Assembly: GCA_000238815.2 (NCBI GenBank)
Contig: AFXB01000010.1
Span: 434,001-498,000 of the forward strand
Source: SAR116 cluster alpha proteobacterium HIMB100
GTDB taxonomy: Bacteria; Pseudomonadota; Alphaproteobacteria; Puniceispirillales; Puniceispirillaceae
DNA: 64,000 nt
Direction of reading: 5' to 3'
Position 1 is the first letter of the stretch; each line of letters opens with the position of its first letter. Both the position numbers and the translations under genes were made by a program. A model generated the notes under the pieces. The model worked only from the letters and a program-made list of their open reading frames with translations, was not told where the DNA came from and searched no databases. Below are positions 9,509-17,685 of this stretch, one piece after another.

Positions 9509-11347
9509 TTATGCCTCTTGGTTATATCCTGCCAGCATGGACAAGCCCGCACCCTGTTCAGCGTCGCTCGCCCGATTGCGCATCAATGCGGTCAGGCCCC
9601 GGCCAAAGCCCGTTTGCGGCAGGTGGTTCGGAATAAAGGCCGGACGGTCATTCAGATCAGCCTGGCAGGTCAGGCGGCCAGAGGCCGCGTCAAGCGTGAG
9701 GATATCGCCATCGCGTATCTTGCCTATCGCCCCGCCATTTACAGCTTCAGGACAAAGATGAATTGCCGCCGGAACCGTACCAGATGCCCCTGACATCCGC
9801 CCATCCGTGACCAGGGCAACAGCATAGCCCTTATCCTGAAGCGTGGCCAGTAACGGGGTCAGGCTGTGCAGTTCCGGCATGCCGCAGGCCTGCGGGCCCT
9901 GAGCGCGCACCACAACGATACAATCTTTTTCCAGCTGCCCTTCAGCAAAGGCCGCTTTGACCCCCGCTTCAGTTTCAAACACAACGGCAGGCGCGGAAAT
10001 CACATGCCTGTCTTCGGCAACCGCTGATATTTTAATCACAGACCGGCCGACATTCCCGTCCAGCATTTTCAAGCCGCCAGTCGGCGCATGCGGCGCAGAC
10101 ACGCCGCGCAAAATCGTCTGGTCGAGGGATTTTTCGGGCGCATCAACAAATACAAGCCCGTCTGCGGTCAGTTGCGGGTCAACCGCATAAGCAGACAAAT
10201 CCTGCCCCCAGACCGTCGCCGCATCACCATGCAGCAACCCTGCGCCCAATAATTCGCGCATCACAAATCCCATCCCGCCAGCCGCATGAAACTGATTCAC
10301 ATCTGCTGTGCCGTTCGGGTAAACCCGCGCCAGAAGCGGCACAATATCTGATAAATCGGCAAAATCCTGCCAGCGCAAATCTATCCCGGCGGCAGCCGCC
10401 ATCGCCGGCAGATGAAGGGTGTGGTTGGTCGACCCGCCCGTGGCATGCAGCCCGACAATCGCGTTCACAAAGCTGCGTTCATCAAGGCAATGACCGATCG
10501 GGCGGGGGGCTGCTGAGCGCAGGCTGATTTCAGCAGCACGCTGTGTGGCCGCAACCGTCAGCGCATGACGCAGATCCGTATGCGGATGCACAAAAGCCGC
10601 ACCAGGCAGATGCAGGCCCATCACCTCCATCAGCATCTGATTTGAATTGGCCGTGCCATAAAAGGTACAGGTTCCGGGCCCATGATAGGCCGCACTTTCG
10701 GCCCTGAGCAGCTCTTCGCGGCCGACCTCGCCTCTGGCAAAGGCCTTGCGGATATTGGCTTTTTCCGCATTTGGCAGACCAGATGACATCGGCCCGGCAG
10801 GCACAAAAATCACCGGCAGATGACCAAAGCTGAGCGCCCCCATTACCAGACCAGGCACAATTTTATCGCATACGCCCAGACATAAGGCCGCATCATATAC
10901 ATTATGAGACAGCGCCACACCTGTGGACATGGCAATAATATCACGGCTGAATAAGGACAGCTCCATGCCCGGCCGGCCTTGTGTGACACCATCACACATG
11001 GCAGGCACACCGCCGGCCACCTGTGCTGTTGCCCCGGCCTGGCGGGCCGCCGCTTTGATCAGCTGCGGAAACCCTTCATAAGGCTGATGCGCAGACAACA
11101 TGTCATTATAGGCGGTGACAATCGCAATATTGGGTTTCAGCGACCCCGATTGTGAGAGTATATCCGACTGATCCTCGCCAGCAGCCGCTGCAACATGGGC
11201 CATGTTAGAACAAGAGACCTGGCGGCGATCGGTATCAGCGTTGGCCGCCATCTGGTCAATCTGGTCAAGATAGGCCCTGCGCGTATGCCGGCTGCGGCGG
11301 CGGATCCGGTCAGTGACTTCAGTCAGGCGATCATGGCATTCAGGCAT
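9509..11347 (-). CDS. edd: 6-phosphogluconate dehydratase
   Basis: IlvD/Edd-family Fe-S dehydratase converting 6-phosphogluconate to KDPG. At 612 residues it matches Edd and is longer than most dihydroxy-acid dehydratases. Seen: NDMLSAHQPYE near residue 81, the cluster-binding MCDGVTQGRPGMELS with its Cys, a CLGVCDK segment with another Cys, and GRMSGASG near residue 507. All are typical of Edd rather than IlvD, and the zwf/eda neighbours settle the call. It begins 20 bases downstream of zwf. No odd feature was noticed. Confidence 0.96.
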   Translation of the reverse strand: MPECHDRLTEVTDRIRRRSRHTRRAYLDQIDQMAANADTDRRQVSCSNMAHVAAAAGEDQSDILSQSGSLKPNIAIVTAYNDMLSAHQPYEGFPQLIKAAARQAGATAQVAGGVPAMCDGVTQGRPGMELSLFSRDIIAMSTGVALSHNVYDAALCLGVCDKIVPGLVMGALSFGHLPVIFVPAGPMSSGLPNAEKANIRKAFARGEVGREELLRAESAAYHGPGTCTFYGTANSNQMLMEVMGLHLPGAAFVHPHTDLRHALTVAATQRAAEISLRSAAPRPIGHCLDERSFVNAIVGLHATGGSTNHTLHLPAMAAAAGIDLRWQDFADLSDIVPLLARVYPNGTADVNQFHAAGGMGFVMRELLGAGLLHGDAATVWGQDLSAYAVDPQLTADGLVFVDAPEKSLDQTILRGVSAPHAPTGGLKMLDGNVGRSVIKISAVAEDRHVISAPAVVFETEAGVKAAFAEGQLEKDCIVVVRAQGPQACGMPELHSLTPLLATLQDKGYAVALVTDGRMSGASGTVPAAIHLCPEAVNGGAIGKIRDGDILTLDAASGRLTCQADLNDRPAFIPNHLPQTGFGRGLTALMRNRASDAEQGAGLSMLAGYNQEA

Positions 11348-11367
11348 AAGGCAATATCCGTTACAGG

Positions 11368-12864
11368 TTAGTGATCATTATCAGCCCTGGATTCAGCATC
11401 GGGACCGGCTTTGGCATCAGCCTTCGGATCAATCCAGAAACCAGGGCCATAGCCAGACAGATCATCAACTGGCCCAAATGTGCCTGCTTTATATAGGGCA
11501 GGCGGCTGTTCGGCAGCACGCGCCAAAATGGGATCAATAAATGACCAGGCCGCCAGCACCTCGTCATGGCGCATAAATAAGGTCTGATTGCCGCGCGCAG
11601 TATCCATCAGCAGCCGTTCATATGCATCAGGCAGACGCCCGCCAAACGTATCATCAAAAGACAGGTTCAGCTCAGATGGGAACAGCCGCATCCCCCCTGG
11701 TCCGGGTTCTTTTGAGATCAGCTGCAGACGCACACCTTCTGCTGGCTGCAGGCGGATAATCAGACGGTTCGGCAGGTCATCTTCTGTACCGCTGAGCGGG
11801 GTTTTGGAAAAAATATCATGTGGTTTGCGCTTAAAGGTGATCACAATTTCAGAAGCCCGCATCGCCAGCTTTTTGCCTGTGCGCAAATAAAAAGGCACAC
11901 CCGCCCAGCGCCAATTATCCACCCACAGCTTCATCGCCACATAGGTTTCGGTATTTGAGGCCTCGCCCAGTTCAGTTTCGTAATCCTGATACTGGCCCCG
12001 CACCACCTCGTCAGCCGCCGGCGCGCGCAATGCCCGCAATACACGCAGTTTTTCATCACGGACCTGATCTGCATCAAAAAAGGACGGCGGTTCCATGGCC
12101 ACCAGACAGACCAGCTGCAGAATATGATTCTGGACCATATCACGGACCGCCCCACTGGTGTTATAATAGGATGCGCGCTGGCCGACACCGACCGTTTCCG
12201 CCACCGTAATCTGGACATGTTCAATCGCGGTATTGTTCCATTGAGATTCAAAAATCACATTGGCAAAGCGCAGGGCCATAAGATTCTGGACAGTTTCTTT
12301 GCCCAAATAATGATCAATCCGGTAAATTTGCTTTTCATCAAACACCGCACGCAGCTCGTCACCGATCGCCTGGGCTGAGGCGTAATCATGACCAAGCGGC
12401 TTTTCGACAACCAGGCGGCTTTGTGGCAGGACAAGACCCGCTGACTGCAGCACCCGGCAGGACGGCCCGAACAGTTGCGGGGCAACCGCCAGATAAAAAA
12501 TACACGGTCTGTCTGCGCTGGTTTTCTGTTGCAGGAAGGCAGAGAGATCCGCCGCCCCCTCGCCCGTCAGAATATCCAGCTGGACAATATGGGCAAGCTG
12601 AATAAAGGCATCAAATGCAGCTGCGTCAGTATCAGGATGGTCAAGCGCGTCACGGCAGAACGGCCGGAGTTTTTCAGCAAATTCGGCCAGGCTGATCGGC
12701 TGGCGGGCAGCGGCCACCAGCCGGAAGGCAGAGGTCACCTGGCCATCCAGAAACCGCCAGAACAGGGCCGGAAAAATTTTCCGCAATGCCAGATCGCCTG
12801 TGCCGCCAATAATCACATAATCACTGGCAGGCACCAGTGCGCTCTGGGGCATCATTTCAGCCAT
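11368..12864 (-). CDS. zwf: Glucose-6-phosphate 1-dehydrogenase
   Basis: First enzyme of the oxidative Entner-Doudoroff and pentose-phosphate routes; oxidises glucose 6-phosphate to 6-phosphogluconolactone with NAD(P)+. It has 498 residues, the usual length. Nucleotide motif GGTGDLA lies at 20-26, the EKPLGHD segment at 154-160, and the substrate signature RIDHYLGKE at 182-190 with the catalytic histidine region. The start follows an AGAAGGATAGG ribosome site. It is the first gene of the zwf-edd-eda-pgi operon. No 6-phosphogluconolactonase (pgl) gene is present, so the lactone must be opened by an enzyme encoded elsewhere or spontaneously. Confidence 0.96.
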   Translation of the reverse strand: MAEMMPQSALVPASDYVIIGGTGDLALRKIFPALFWRFLDGQVTSAFRLVAAARQPISLAEFAEKLRPFCRDALDHPDTDAAAFDAFIQLAHIVQLDILTGEGAADLSAFLQQKTSADRPCIFYLAVAPQLFGPSCRVLQSAGLVLPQSRLVVEKPLGHDYASAQAIGDELRAVFDEKQIYRIDHYLGKETVQNLMALRFANVIFESQWNNTAIEHVQITVAETVGVGQRASYYNTSGAVRDMVQNHILQLVCLVAMEPPSFFDADQVRDEKLRVLRALRAPAADEVVRGQYQDYETELGEASNTETYVAMKLWVDNWRWAGVPFYLRTGKKLAMRASEIVITFKRKPHDIFSKTPLSGTEDDLPNRLIIRLQPAEGVRLQLISKEPGPGGMRLFPSELNLSFDDTFGGRLPDAYERLLMDTARGNQTLFMRHDEVLAAWSFIDPILARAAEQPPALYKAGTFGPVDDLSGYGPGFWIDPKADAKAGPDAESRADNDH

Positions 12865-12983
12865 GATGTCCTATCCTTCTGCTTTTTTTTCATGGATTGA
12901 CTATGTCTAAAACTATCACGACCCGAAAATCATGTCTTCACCAAAACGGTCATTTTCTTCAAACATAATCAAAAAATGTCTGC

Positions 12984-13325
12984 TTATTCCGGTTCCGTGG
13001 AAAGCGTGACAGGCTGACCGTGAGGGGTCGCCAAATAGGCCGCCGCCCAGCGTTCAGACATCGCCTGAATATGATCACAATCTGTTATGGATTTGTCCTG
13101 AAGACAGGCTGTCAGGGCGGCCATCCAGGCCAGATAATAGCTATCCTCTTCAGCCCGGGCGTCATCGTCAGGCAGATCAACAGCCAACTGACGACCAAGC
13201 GCCGCGGTCCATTCCGGCCAGGTAAACACGCCCTGATTATATAAATGAACGGTTAAGGCAAACAGCTGGGCATGCCAGACTGCGCTGAACCTCTGTGCAG
13301 ATGAAAATCCTTCAGATCCGGTCAT
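12984..13325 (-). CDS. Nitrile hydratase accessory protein
   Basis: A 113-residue protein of the nitrile hydratase activator type (beta-like N-terminal fold), which helps insert cobalt or mature the alpha subunit. The central W-x-E-WTAALG pattern and the motif EEDSYYLAWMAAL fit the family, whose members share remote similarity with the N-terminal half of the beta subunit. Its start overlaps the stop of the beta gene by four bases. It is the last gene of the operon. I infer a cobalt role because the alpha subunit carries the Co-type motif. The identification rests on position and overall pattern. Confidence 0.8.
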   Translation of the reverse strand: MTGSEGFSSAQRFSAVWHAQLFALTVHLYNQGVFTWPEWTAALGRQLAVDLPDDDARAEEDSYYLAWMAALTACLQDKSITDCDHIQAMSERWAAAYLATPHGQPVTLSTEPE

Positions 13326-14029
13326 GACGGGTCAGCCGGCACAAGATATGACTGCCACAGATCAAGACAAACCTCATCCCCTTCATGGCCCGCCCCTGGC
13401 CAGAGATCTGTCGCCGCAAAGCGGACACCATAAAGATGTTCAGGGGATTCGCCCAGCCCATGCGCATTGGAATCGGGAAGAACATGGCTGTGATGATGGC
13501 TGATGATCTGGCCTGTCTGGCCGGCAATATAGCCCGGCAAGCGGGTATGGCCGTTCGGGTGACGGGCCACCTGATCCGGGTCAAGGACAGTGACCTGCTG
13601 GCCAACAGAAAAGCGCGGCACGGTCAGATCAGGCCGTAATGACGGGCCGCCCCTGGCCAGAGCAGCCGCAACCTTGTCAGCTGTGGCCGCCTGAGGCAGG
13701 GCCGGGTCAGGCGGGCCAAGCGCACGGCCTGTGCGCAGCTCTTCGGTTGAGACCAGCTTTGTTTCCACCAGCAGGGTCGCCAGCCCGGCCAGCCATTTTT
13801 CATAATAACTAAAGGCCTGATAATCATCAGCAGGCAGACGTTCACGGGCATGACGGGATGTGTCCAAATTCCAGCGGCCCAGCCCCCCTGCCGCCACCGT
13901 GATGGCCAGCGCGCGGGCATGCCAGTCTTCGGCAAAAACAGGCGTGTCCGGCGGATCTACCGGAATGCGGCCGCCAGGCTGGCCACCCATATCATGAGAT
14001 TTATTTTTCCGGCAAGACGCAGCCATCAC
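13322..14029 (-). CDS. Nitrile hydratase subunit beta
   Basis: Beta subunit of the alpha-beta metalloenzyme that hydrates nitriles to amides in the cytoplasm; 235 residues. The near-N-terminal HDMGG (residues 12-16) and the F-AEDWHARALAI segment are beta-subunit hallmarks. The C-terminal SH3-like barrel shows FSVGQQVTVLDPD, RLPGYIAGQTGQI and HLYGVRFAATDLWPG, as expected. Start and stop overlap its two neighbours by four bases each, giving a tight alpha-beta-accessory unit. The first eleven residues before HDMGG are longer than usual, so a start a few codons later, at the Met of HDMGG, is possible. Confidence 0.92.
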   Translation of the reverse strand: MMAASCRKNKSHDMGGQPGGRIPVDPPDTPVFAEDWHARALAITVAAGGLGRWNLDTSRHARERLPADDYQAFSYYEKWLAGLATLLVETKLVSTEELRTGRALGPPDPALPQAATADKVAAALARGGPSLRPDLTVPRFSVGQQVTVLDPDQVARHPNGHTRLPGYIAGQTGQIISHHHSHVLPDSNAHGLGESPEHLYGVRFAATDLWPGAGHEGDEVCLDLWQSYLVPADPS

Positions 14030-14667
14030 GCCCCCTGATCCCGGGGCGCGGCTTCAGGCGGGGCAACAGGCAGGCCAGCACCGATCATACAATCACGGGT
14101 CACCCAGCGGGCCAATTCCTGTTCTGAGAGTCCGTCTGTGCCCTCAGGGCGCTGAGGCAGCACAAGATAGCGGATTTCCGCAGTGGAATCCCACACCCTG
14201 ATTTTGGTCTGTTGCGGCAGAACAAGGCCAAATTCAGACAGGACAGCCCGTGGTTCACGCACCGCCCGGCGGCGGTAATTATCTGATTTATACCAGCCTG
14301 GCGGAATCCCCAGTAACGGCCAAGGATAACAGCTGCATAAGGTACAGACGACCAGATTATGAATATGATCTGTATTTTCCACCACCACAACATGTTCACC
14401 CTGACGGCCATTATGATCCAGCTCGTCCAGAAGCGCGTCTGTATCATTTACAAGCCGTGCCCTGAACCCTTCATCACACCAGGCACGGGCGACCAGAGCA
14501 GCGCCAATCTGGGGGCCGATTTTATTCTGATATGTATCAATGATCAGCTGCAGGGCAGCCGGATCCACAAGATTTTTTTCAGTCAAGATGGTTTCCAGGG
14601 CCTGAACACGCAATTGGGGTTCAGGCGGAAGCAGACTGTGCGGATGGTCGTGATGATCATGTGGCAT
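14026..14667 (-). CDS. Nitrile hydratase subunit alpha, cobalt type
   Basis: Metal-binding subunit of nitrile hydratase, 213 residues. The claw motif VCTLCSC lies at 107-113. Thr at position 109 is the established marker for the cobalt form; iron enzymes carry Ser there. Cys111 and Cys113 would be the oxidised ligands. The C-terminal YLVLPQRPEGT-GLSEQELA-WVTRDCMIG is also family-typical. I chose the ATG at 14667, since upstream codons lack family similarity and the His-rich start (HDHHDHPH at 3-10) resembles other Co-type alphas; that histidine run might aid cobalt loading, which is inference. The gene is divergent from the amidase unit. Confidence 0.94.
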   Translation of the reverse strand: MPHDHHDHPHSLLPPEPQLRVQALETILTEKNLVDPAALQLIIDTYQNKIGPQIGAALVARAWCDEGFRARLVNDTDALLDELDHNGRQGEHVVVVENTDHIHNLVVCTLCSCYPWPLLGIPPGWYKSDNYRRRAVREPRAVLSEFGLVLPQQTKIRVWDSTAEIRYLVLPQRPEGTDGLSEQELARWVTRDCMIGAGLPVAPPEAAPRDQGA

Positions 14668-14705
14668 GGATAAAGACTGGCACAAAGTTGCCCCCGCGTC
14701 CAGAA

Positions 14706-14740
14706 CCTGACATGGTGTGAGACAGGATGAACATGACAGG
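14706..14740. repeat. Imperfect inverted repeat between nitrile hydratase and amidase genes
   Basis: CCTGACATG at 14706-14714 faces CATGACAGG at 14732-14740, matching at 8 of 9 positions around a 17-base spacer. It lies in the 90-base divergent gap, so it could be an operator serving both units. No regulator gene is nearby. The call rests on symmetry and position only. Confidence 0.3.
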
Positions 14741-14757
14741 GATAAGGCACAGTAAAC

Positions 14758-14955
14758 ATGACGCAGACAGATGAGCATAGAGACGCCCTTTGTGATGCGC
14801 TGAGGCAGGCCGGGGTGGCAGAGACCCAAATCACGCTGGCGCTGGAGACCAGTGCAGTGCTGCTGGACCAGCTGGCCAGCACCCCGCTGGATGACAGCCA
14901 GACGCGAAGCGTGCATGACATCTTTCAGCGTTATGTCCCTTCTGCAGGAGACTGA
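14758..14955 (+). CDS. Small GatC/AtzG-like protein upstream of the amidase
   Basis: A 65-residue acidic helical protein. The pattern is an N-terminal helix, a middle LDQLASTPLDD segment and a C-terminal FQRYVPSAGD tail. It resembles AtzG (DUF4089), the small GatC-like partner that wraps around amidases of the AtzE type, though similarity is too short to be certain. The gene ends three bases before the amidase start, the usual atzG-atzE arrangement. AAGG sits about 11 bases before the ATG. I infer that it stabilises the amidase as a subunit. Alternatively it is an unrelated small protein; its placement argues for a functional partner. Confidence 0.6.
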   Translation: MTQTDEHRDALCDALRQAGVAETQITLALETSAVLLDQLASTPLDDSQTRSVHDIFQRYVPSAGD

Positions 14956-14958
14956 CAG

Positions 14959-16380
14959 ATGAGCCTGTATCAGTCTGTTGACGCCTATCGCGCAGCCCAT
15001 CACACCCAGCCCGGCGAGACAGCAGCGCGGGTACAACAGGTGCTGGATCAGCTGAACGGACTGGGCCGCCGGTTAGCGGCAGTCCGGTTCACAGATGAAG
15101 ATTTTGCGCTGGACCAGGCAGGTCAGCTGGCCGCATCCAAACAGGCAGATCAGCATCTGGCTGGTGTGCCGCTGGCCCATAAAGAGCTGTATGGACGAAC
15201 CTTTACCGACAGGCCGGGCTGGCCAGATGAGGGTGGATCGAAATCCTATCAGGGCCAGACCGCCCGCCGCACCGCCACCGTGATTGACAAGCTGGATACA
15301 GCCGGAGCGATTGATTGCGGGCGGCTGGTATCGGTGGAATATGCGCTGGGGGTAACCGGCCATAATGCGTTTGCCGGCACCCCAAAAAACCCCTGGAATG
15401 CTGCGTATATCTGTGGCGGGTCATCATCCGGGTCAGGGGCCGCTGTGGCGGCCGGCATTGTGCCCGCCGCGCTGGGCAGCGATACAGGCGGGTCCATTCG
15501 CCTGCCAGCGGCAGCCTGTGGCCTGGTGGGCATCAAGCCAACCCAGGGGATGGTTTCTCGTGCAGGTGTATTTGCCTTGTCAAATGCGCTAGATACGGTC
15601 GGGCCGCTGAGCCGGTCAGTTCGGGACGGCGCCCAGATATTTGCCGCCCTGACCGGTTATGATGGCGCAGATAATCAGAGCCTGCATTCCCCACCAGCAG
15701 ATTATCTGTCAGGGCTGGAAGACGGGCTTCAGGGCATCAGGATGGGGCTGGCAGAGCGCTATTTCCTGAGCGGAAGTGAGGCAGAGGTTGCAGACCCGGT
15801 CGCCGCCTGTTTTGAGCAATGTGCCCGGGCCGGTGCCTATTGCAGAGATATTGACATTACCGGCATTGAGGCGACCAACCCGCTGAATGTGCTGCTGATC
15901 GCAACAGAAGCTGCACAGATTCATAAAGATGTGGTGCTGGACAGGCCAGACCAGCTGAATGACCAGACGCTGATGCGGATCCTGACCGGTATCTTTACCC
16001 ATGATGAGGCCTATCAGCGTTTGAAGGCCGCCCGGGCAGAATGCATTATGCGGACAGTCGATGAGGTATTTGCCGATATAGATATGTTCATGACCCCAGT
16101 CTGGCCATTTGCGCTGCCGACAATTGAACAAAGTGATGTTGGTGCGCATCCAGAGGCGGCACCGCTGATGCAACGCATTGGTCATAATACACGGCCGGTA
16201 AATTTTTTGGGTCTGCCTGCGGTCTGTCTGCCGATTGGGTTTGACCGGAACGGGCTGCCGGTATCGGTACAGCTGGTTGGCAGGCCGTTTTCAGAAACGT
16301 TATTGCTGCGGGCAGCACGGGCGATTGAACGGGACTATGATTTCTGGTCAGCGCGGCCAGACCTCAGCCAGTTTGATTAG
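14959..16380 (+). CDS. Amidase (amidase-signature family, AtzE-like)
   Basis: Amidase-signature hydrolase of 473 residues. The Ser-cisSer-Lys triad is visible: Lys75 in PLAHKELYG, cis-Ser155 in CGGSSSGSG and nucleophile Ser179 in DTGGSIRLPA. It is likely to convert the amide made by the divergent nitrile hydratase to acid and ammonia; the pairing of the two enzymes is well established in other bacteria. With the preceding 65-residue protein it also resembles the AtzE/AtzG pair, which acts on carboxybiuret in cyanuric-acid breakdown, so a urea-like substrate is an alternative. Its stop shares the four bases TTAG with the convergent SCO1 gene. Confidence 0.88.
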   Translation: MSLYQSVDAYRAAHHTQPGETAARVQQVLDQLNGLGRRLAAVRFTDEDFALDQAGQLAASKQADQHLAGVPLAHKELYGRTFTDRPGWPDEGGSKSYQGQTARRTATVIDKLDTAGAIDCGRLVSVEYALGVTGHNAFAGTPKNPWNAAYICGGSSSGSGAAVAAGIVPAALGSDTGGSIRLPAAACGLVGIKPTQGMVSRAGVFALSNALDTVGPLSRSVRDGAQIFAALTGYDGADNQSLHSPPADYLSGLEDGLQGIRMGLAERYFLSGSEAEVADPVAACFEQCARAGAYCRDIDITGIEATNPLNVLLIATEAAQIHKDVVLDRPDQLNDQTLMRILTGIFTHDEAYQRLKAARAECIMRTVDEVFADIDMFMTPVWPFALPTIEQSDVGAHPEAAPLMQRIGHNTRPVNFLGLPAVCLPIGFDRNGLPVSVQLVGRPFSETLLLRAARAIERDYDFWSARPDLSQFD

Positions 16381-16982
16381 AGCCGGGCGACCAGCTTTTT
16401 CAGCTTGGCTTCAACCACATCCTGTGATTCAGCAATATCGATGGTGCCGGTCATCCGCCCCTGGCCGTTCAGCAAGAACACTGTTGCGGTATGATCAAGC
16501 GTGTAGCTGCCATCTGTGGTATCTGACCGCTCCCAGAAAATGCCCCAGGCCTTGGCCAGCGCCAGAACATCTGTTTCCGCCCCGGTAATGCCGGTGATGT
16601 TCTCGCCAAAATAGGGAATATAGTCTTTCAAGACAGCGACCGTGTCACGGGCCGGATCAAGGGTGATAAAGATGATCTGGAGGTCATTTTTGGCCGGGCC
16701 GACAGTTTCACGCGCGGTCGCCAGGTCATTCAATGTGGTCGGGCAGATTTCAGGACAATGGGTGAAGCCGAAAAAGACAGCTGATGCTCGGCCGATAAAA
16801 ATCTCTTCGCTGACCTGCTGGCCGTTATGATCGGTCAGGGTGAAGGGGGCACCGATTTCAAAACCGGTCTGATCACGCGGCACCCACTGGCGGGCCAGAT
16901 AGTCAGACACGCCATATGCCAGACCAAGAAGACAAACAAACCCAAGCCCCCAAAGCGCAAATGAACGTGTGGTCTGTGTCAT
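16377..16982 (-). CDS. SCO1/SenC copper-delivery protein
   Basis: Membrane-anchored thioredoxin-fold protein of 201 residues that helps load the CuA site of cytochrome c oxidase. An N-terminal membrane anchor spans residues ~9-28. The copper ligands are visible: Cys76 and Cys80 in THCPEICP, and His164 in TLDHTATVFL. It is transcribed after the PCuAC gene with 19 bases between, and the two proteins commonly work together in copper transfer. Its stop overlaps that of the convergent amidase. The oxidase genes are not in this window. Confidence 0.93.
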   Translation of the reverse strand: MTQTTRSFALWGLGFVCLLGLAYGVSDYLARQWVPRDQTGFEIGAPFTLTDHNGQQVSEEIFIGRASAVFFGFTHCPEICPTTLNDLATARETVGPAKNDLQIIFITLDPARDTVAVLKDYIPYFGENITGITGAETDVLALAKAWGIFWERSDTTDGSYTLDHTATVFLLNGQGRMTGTIDIAESQDVVEAKLKKLVARL

Positions 16983-17001
16983 GGTCGCAACTCACTCCAG
17001 G

Positions 17002-17517
17002 CTAATGATTGTGTGAATGGCTGTGTTTATGGGCTTTGCGCTGGCCAGGCGTGGTCACCACCAAGAACGGCATGGTCACGTCCCCACAAGGGGTGAAGGT
17101 CAGCGTAATCTGGTAGCTCTGCTCTGGTTTCAGCTGCCGGTCGAGCCCCATAAACATCAGATGGCGCCCTTTTGGCTGCAGGGCGACCGTCAACCCGTCA
17201 GGCAGCACCAGCCCGCCGTCAATCTGGTGCATTTTCATCACCCCATTTTCATGTTTCATGTCATGAATTTCCGCAGTTTCTGAAAATGGAGCCGCAGCAG
17301 AAACAAGGGTCTGGGTCTGGCCGGTCATATTGGTGATCTGAAGATAGCCTGCCGAAACAGGGGCATTCGGGGCGGTGGCGCGGATTTGTGTGTGTTCCAG
17401 CATCAGCCCCGTTTCAAGGCAAGAGGCCGCAACAGGAGCGGCCATTAGACAGACCCCTGCAAAAGCCAGAGCCACTGACCGGTACAGGCGGGTGATCAAA
17501 CTATTGAGCGGGCGCAT
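17002..17517 (-). CDS. Periplasmic copper chaperone PCu(A)C
   Basis: Small secreted copper(I) chaperone of 171 residues. A signal peptide is visible at 1-31 (hydrophobic stretch ending PVAAS). The mature domain is a cupredoxin-like fold with the family's spaced ligands His85, Met96, His119 and Met121 (HLM). An unusual His-rich tail, KHSHSHNH, closes the protein and may add extra metal-binding capacity. It is first in a two-gene unit with SCO1. It likely receives copper in the periplasm and hands it to cytochrome oxidase, as established for the family. Confidence 0.92.
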   Translation of the reverse strand: MRPLNSLITRLYRSVALAFAGVCLMAAPVAASCLETGLMLEHTQIRATAPNAPVSAGYLQITNMTGQTQTLVSAAAPFSETAEIHDMKHENGVMKMHQIDGGLVLPDGLTVALQPKGRHLMFMGLDRQLKPEQSYQITLTFTPCGDVTMPFLVVTTPGQRKAHKHSHSHNH

Positions 17518-17685
17518 ATCTGTCTCTTTATTTTGTCAGATGCATGTTGTGTGATTTGTGCTGACTAGCATAAAACAGCTTACAGATACAGATTGGACAA
17601 AGATATTTTTTGACTCTGCGACAATATCGCCCAAAACTGGTGATCAGGTCCCCTCGGTGATGCAGACGATAAATGAGAGAGAGCC

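Noticed and set aside
14668-15036. 123-codon extension of nitrile hydratase alpha
   Set aside because: It would run through the divergent promoter region, the small GatC-like gene and the amidase start; the extension has no family similarity.
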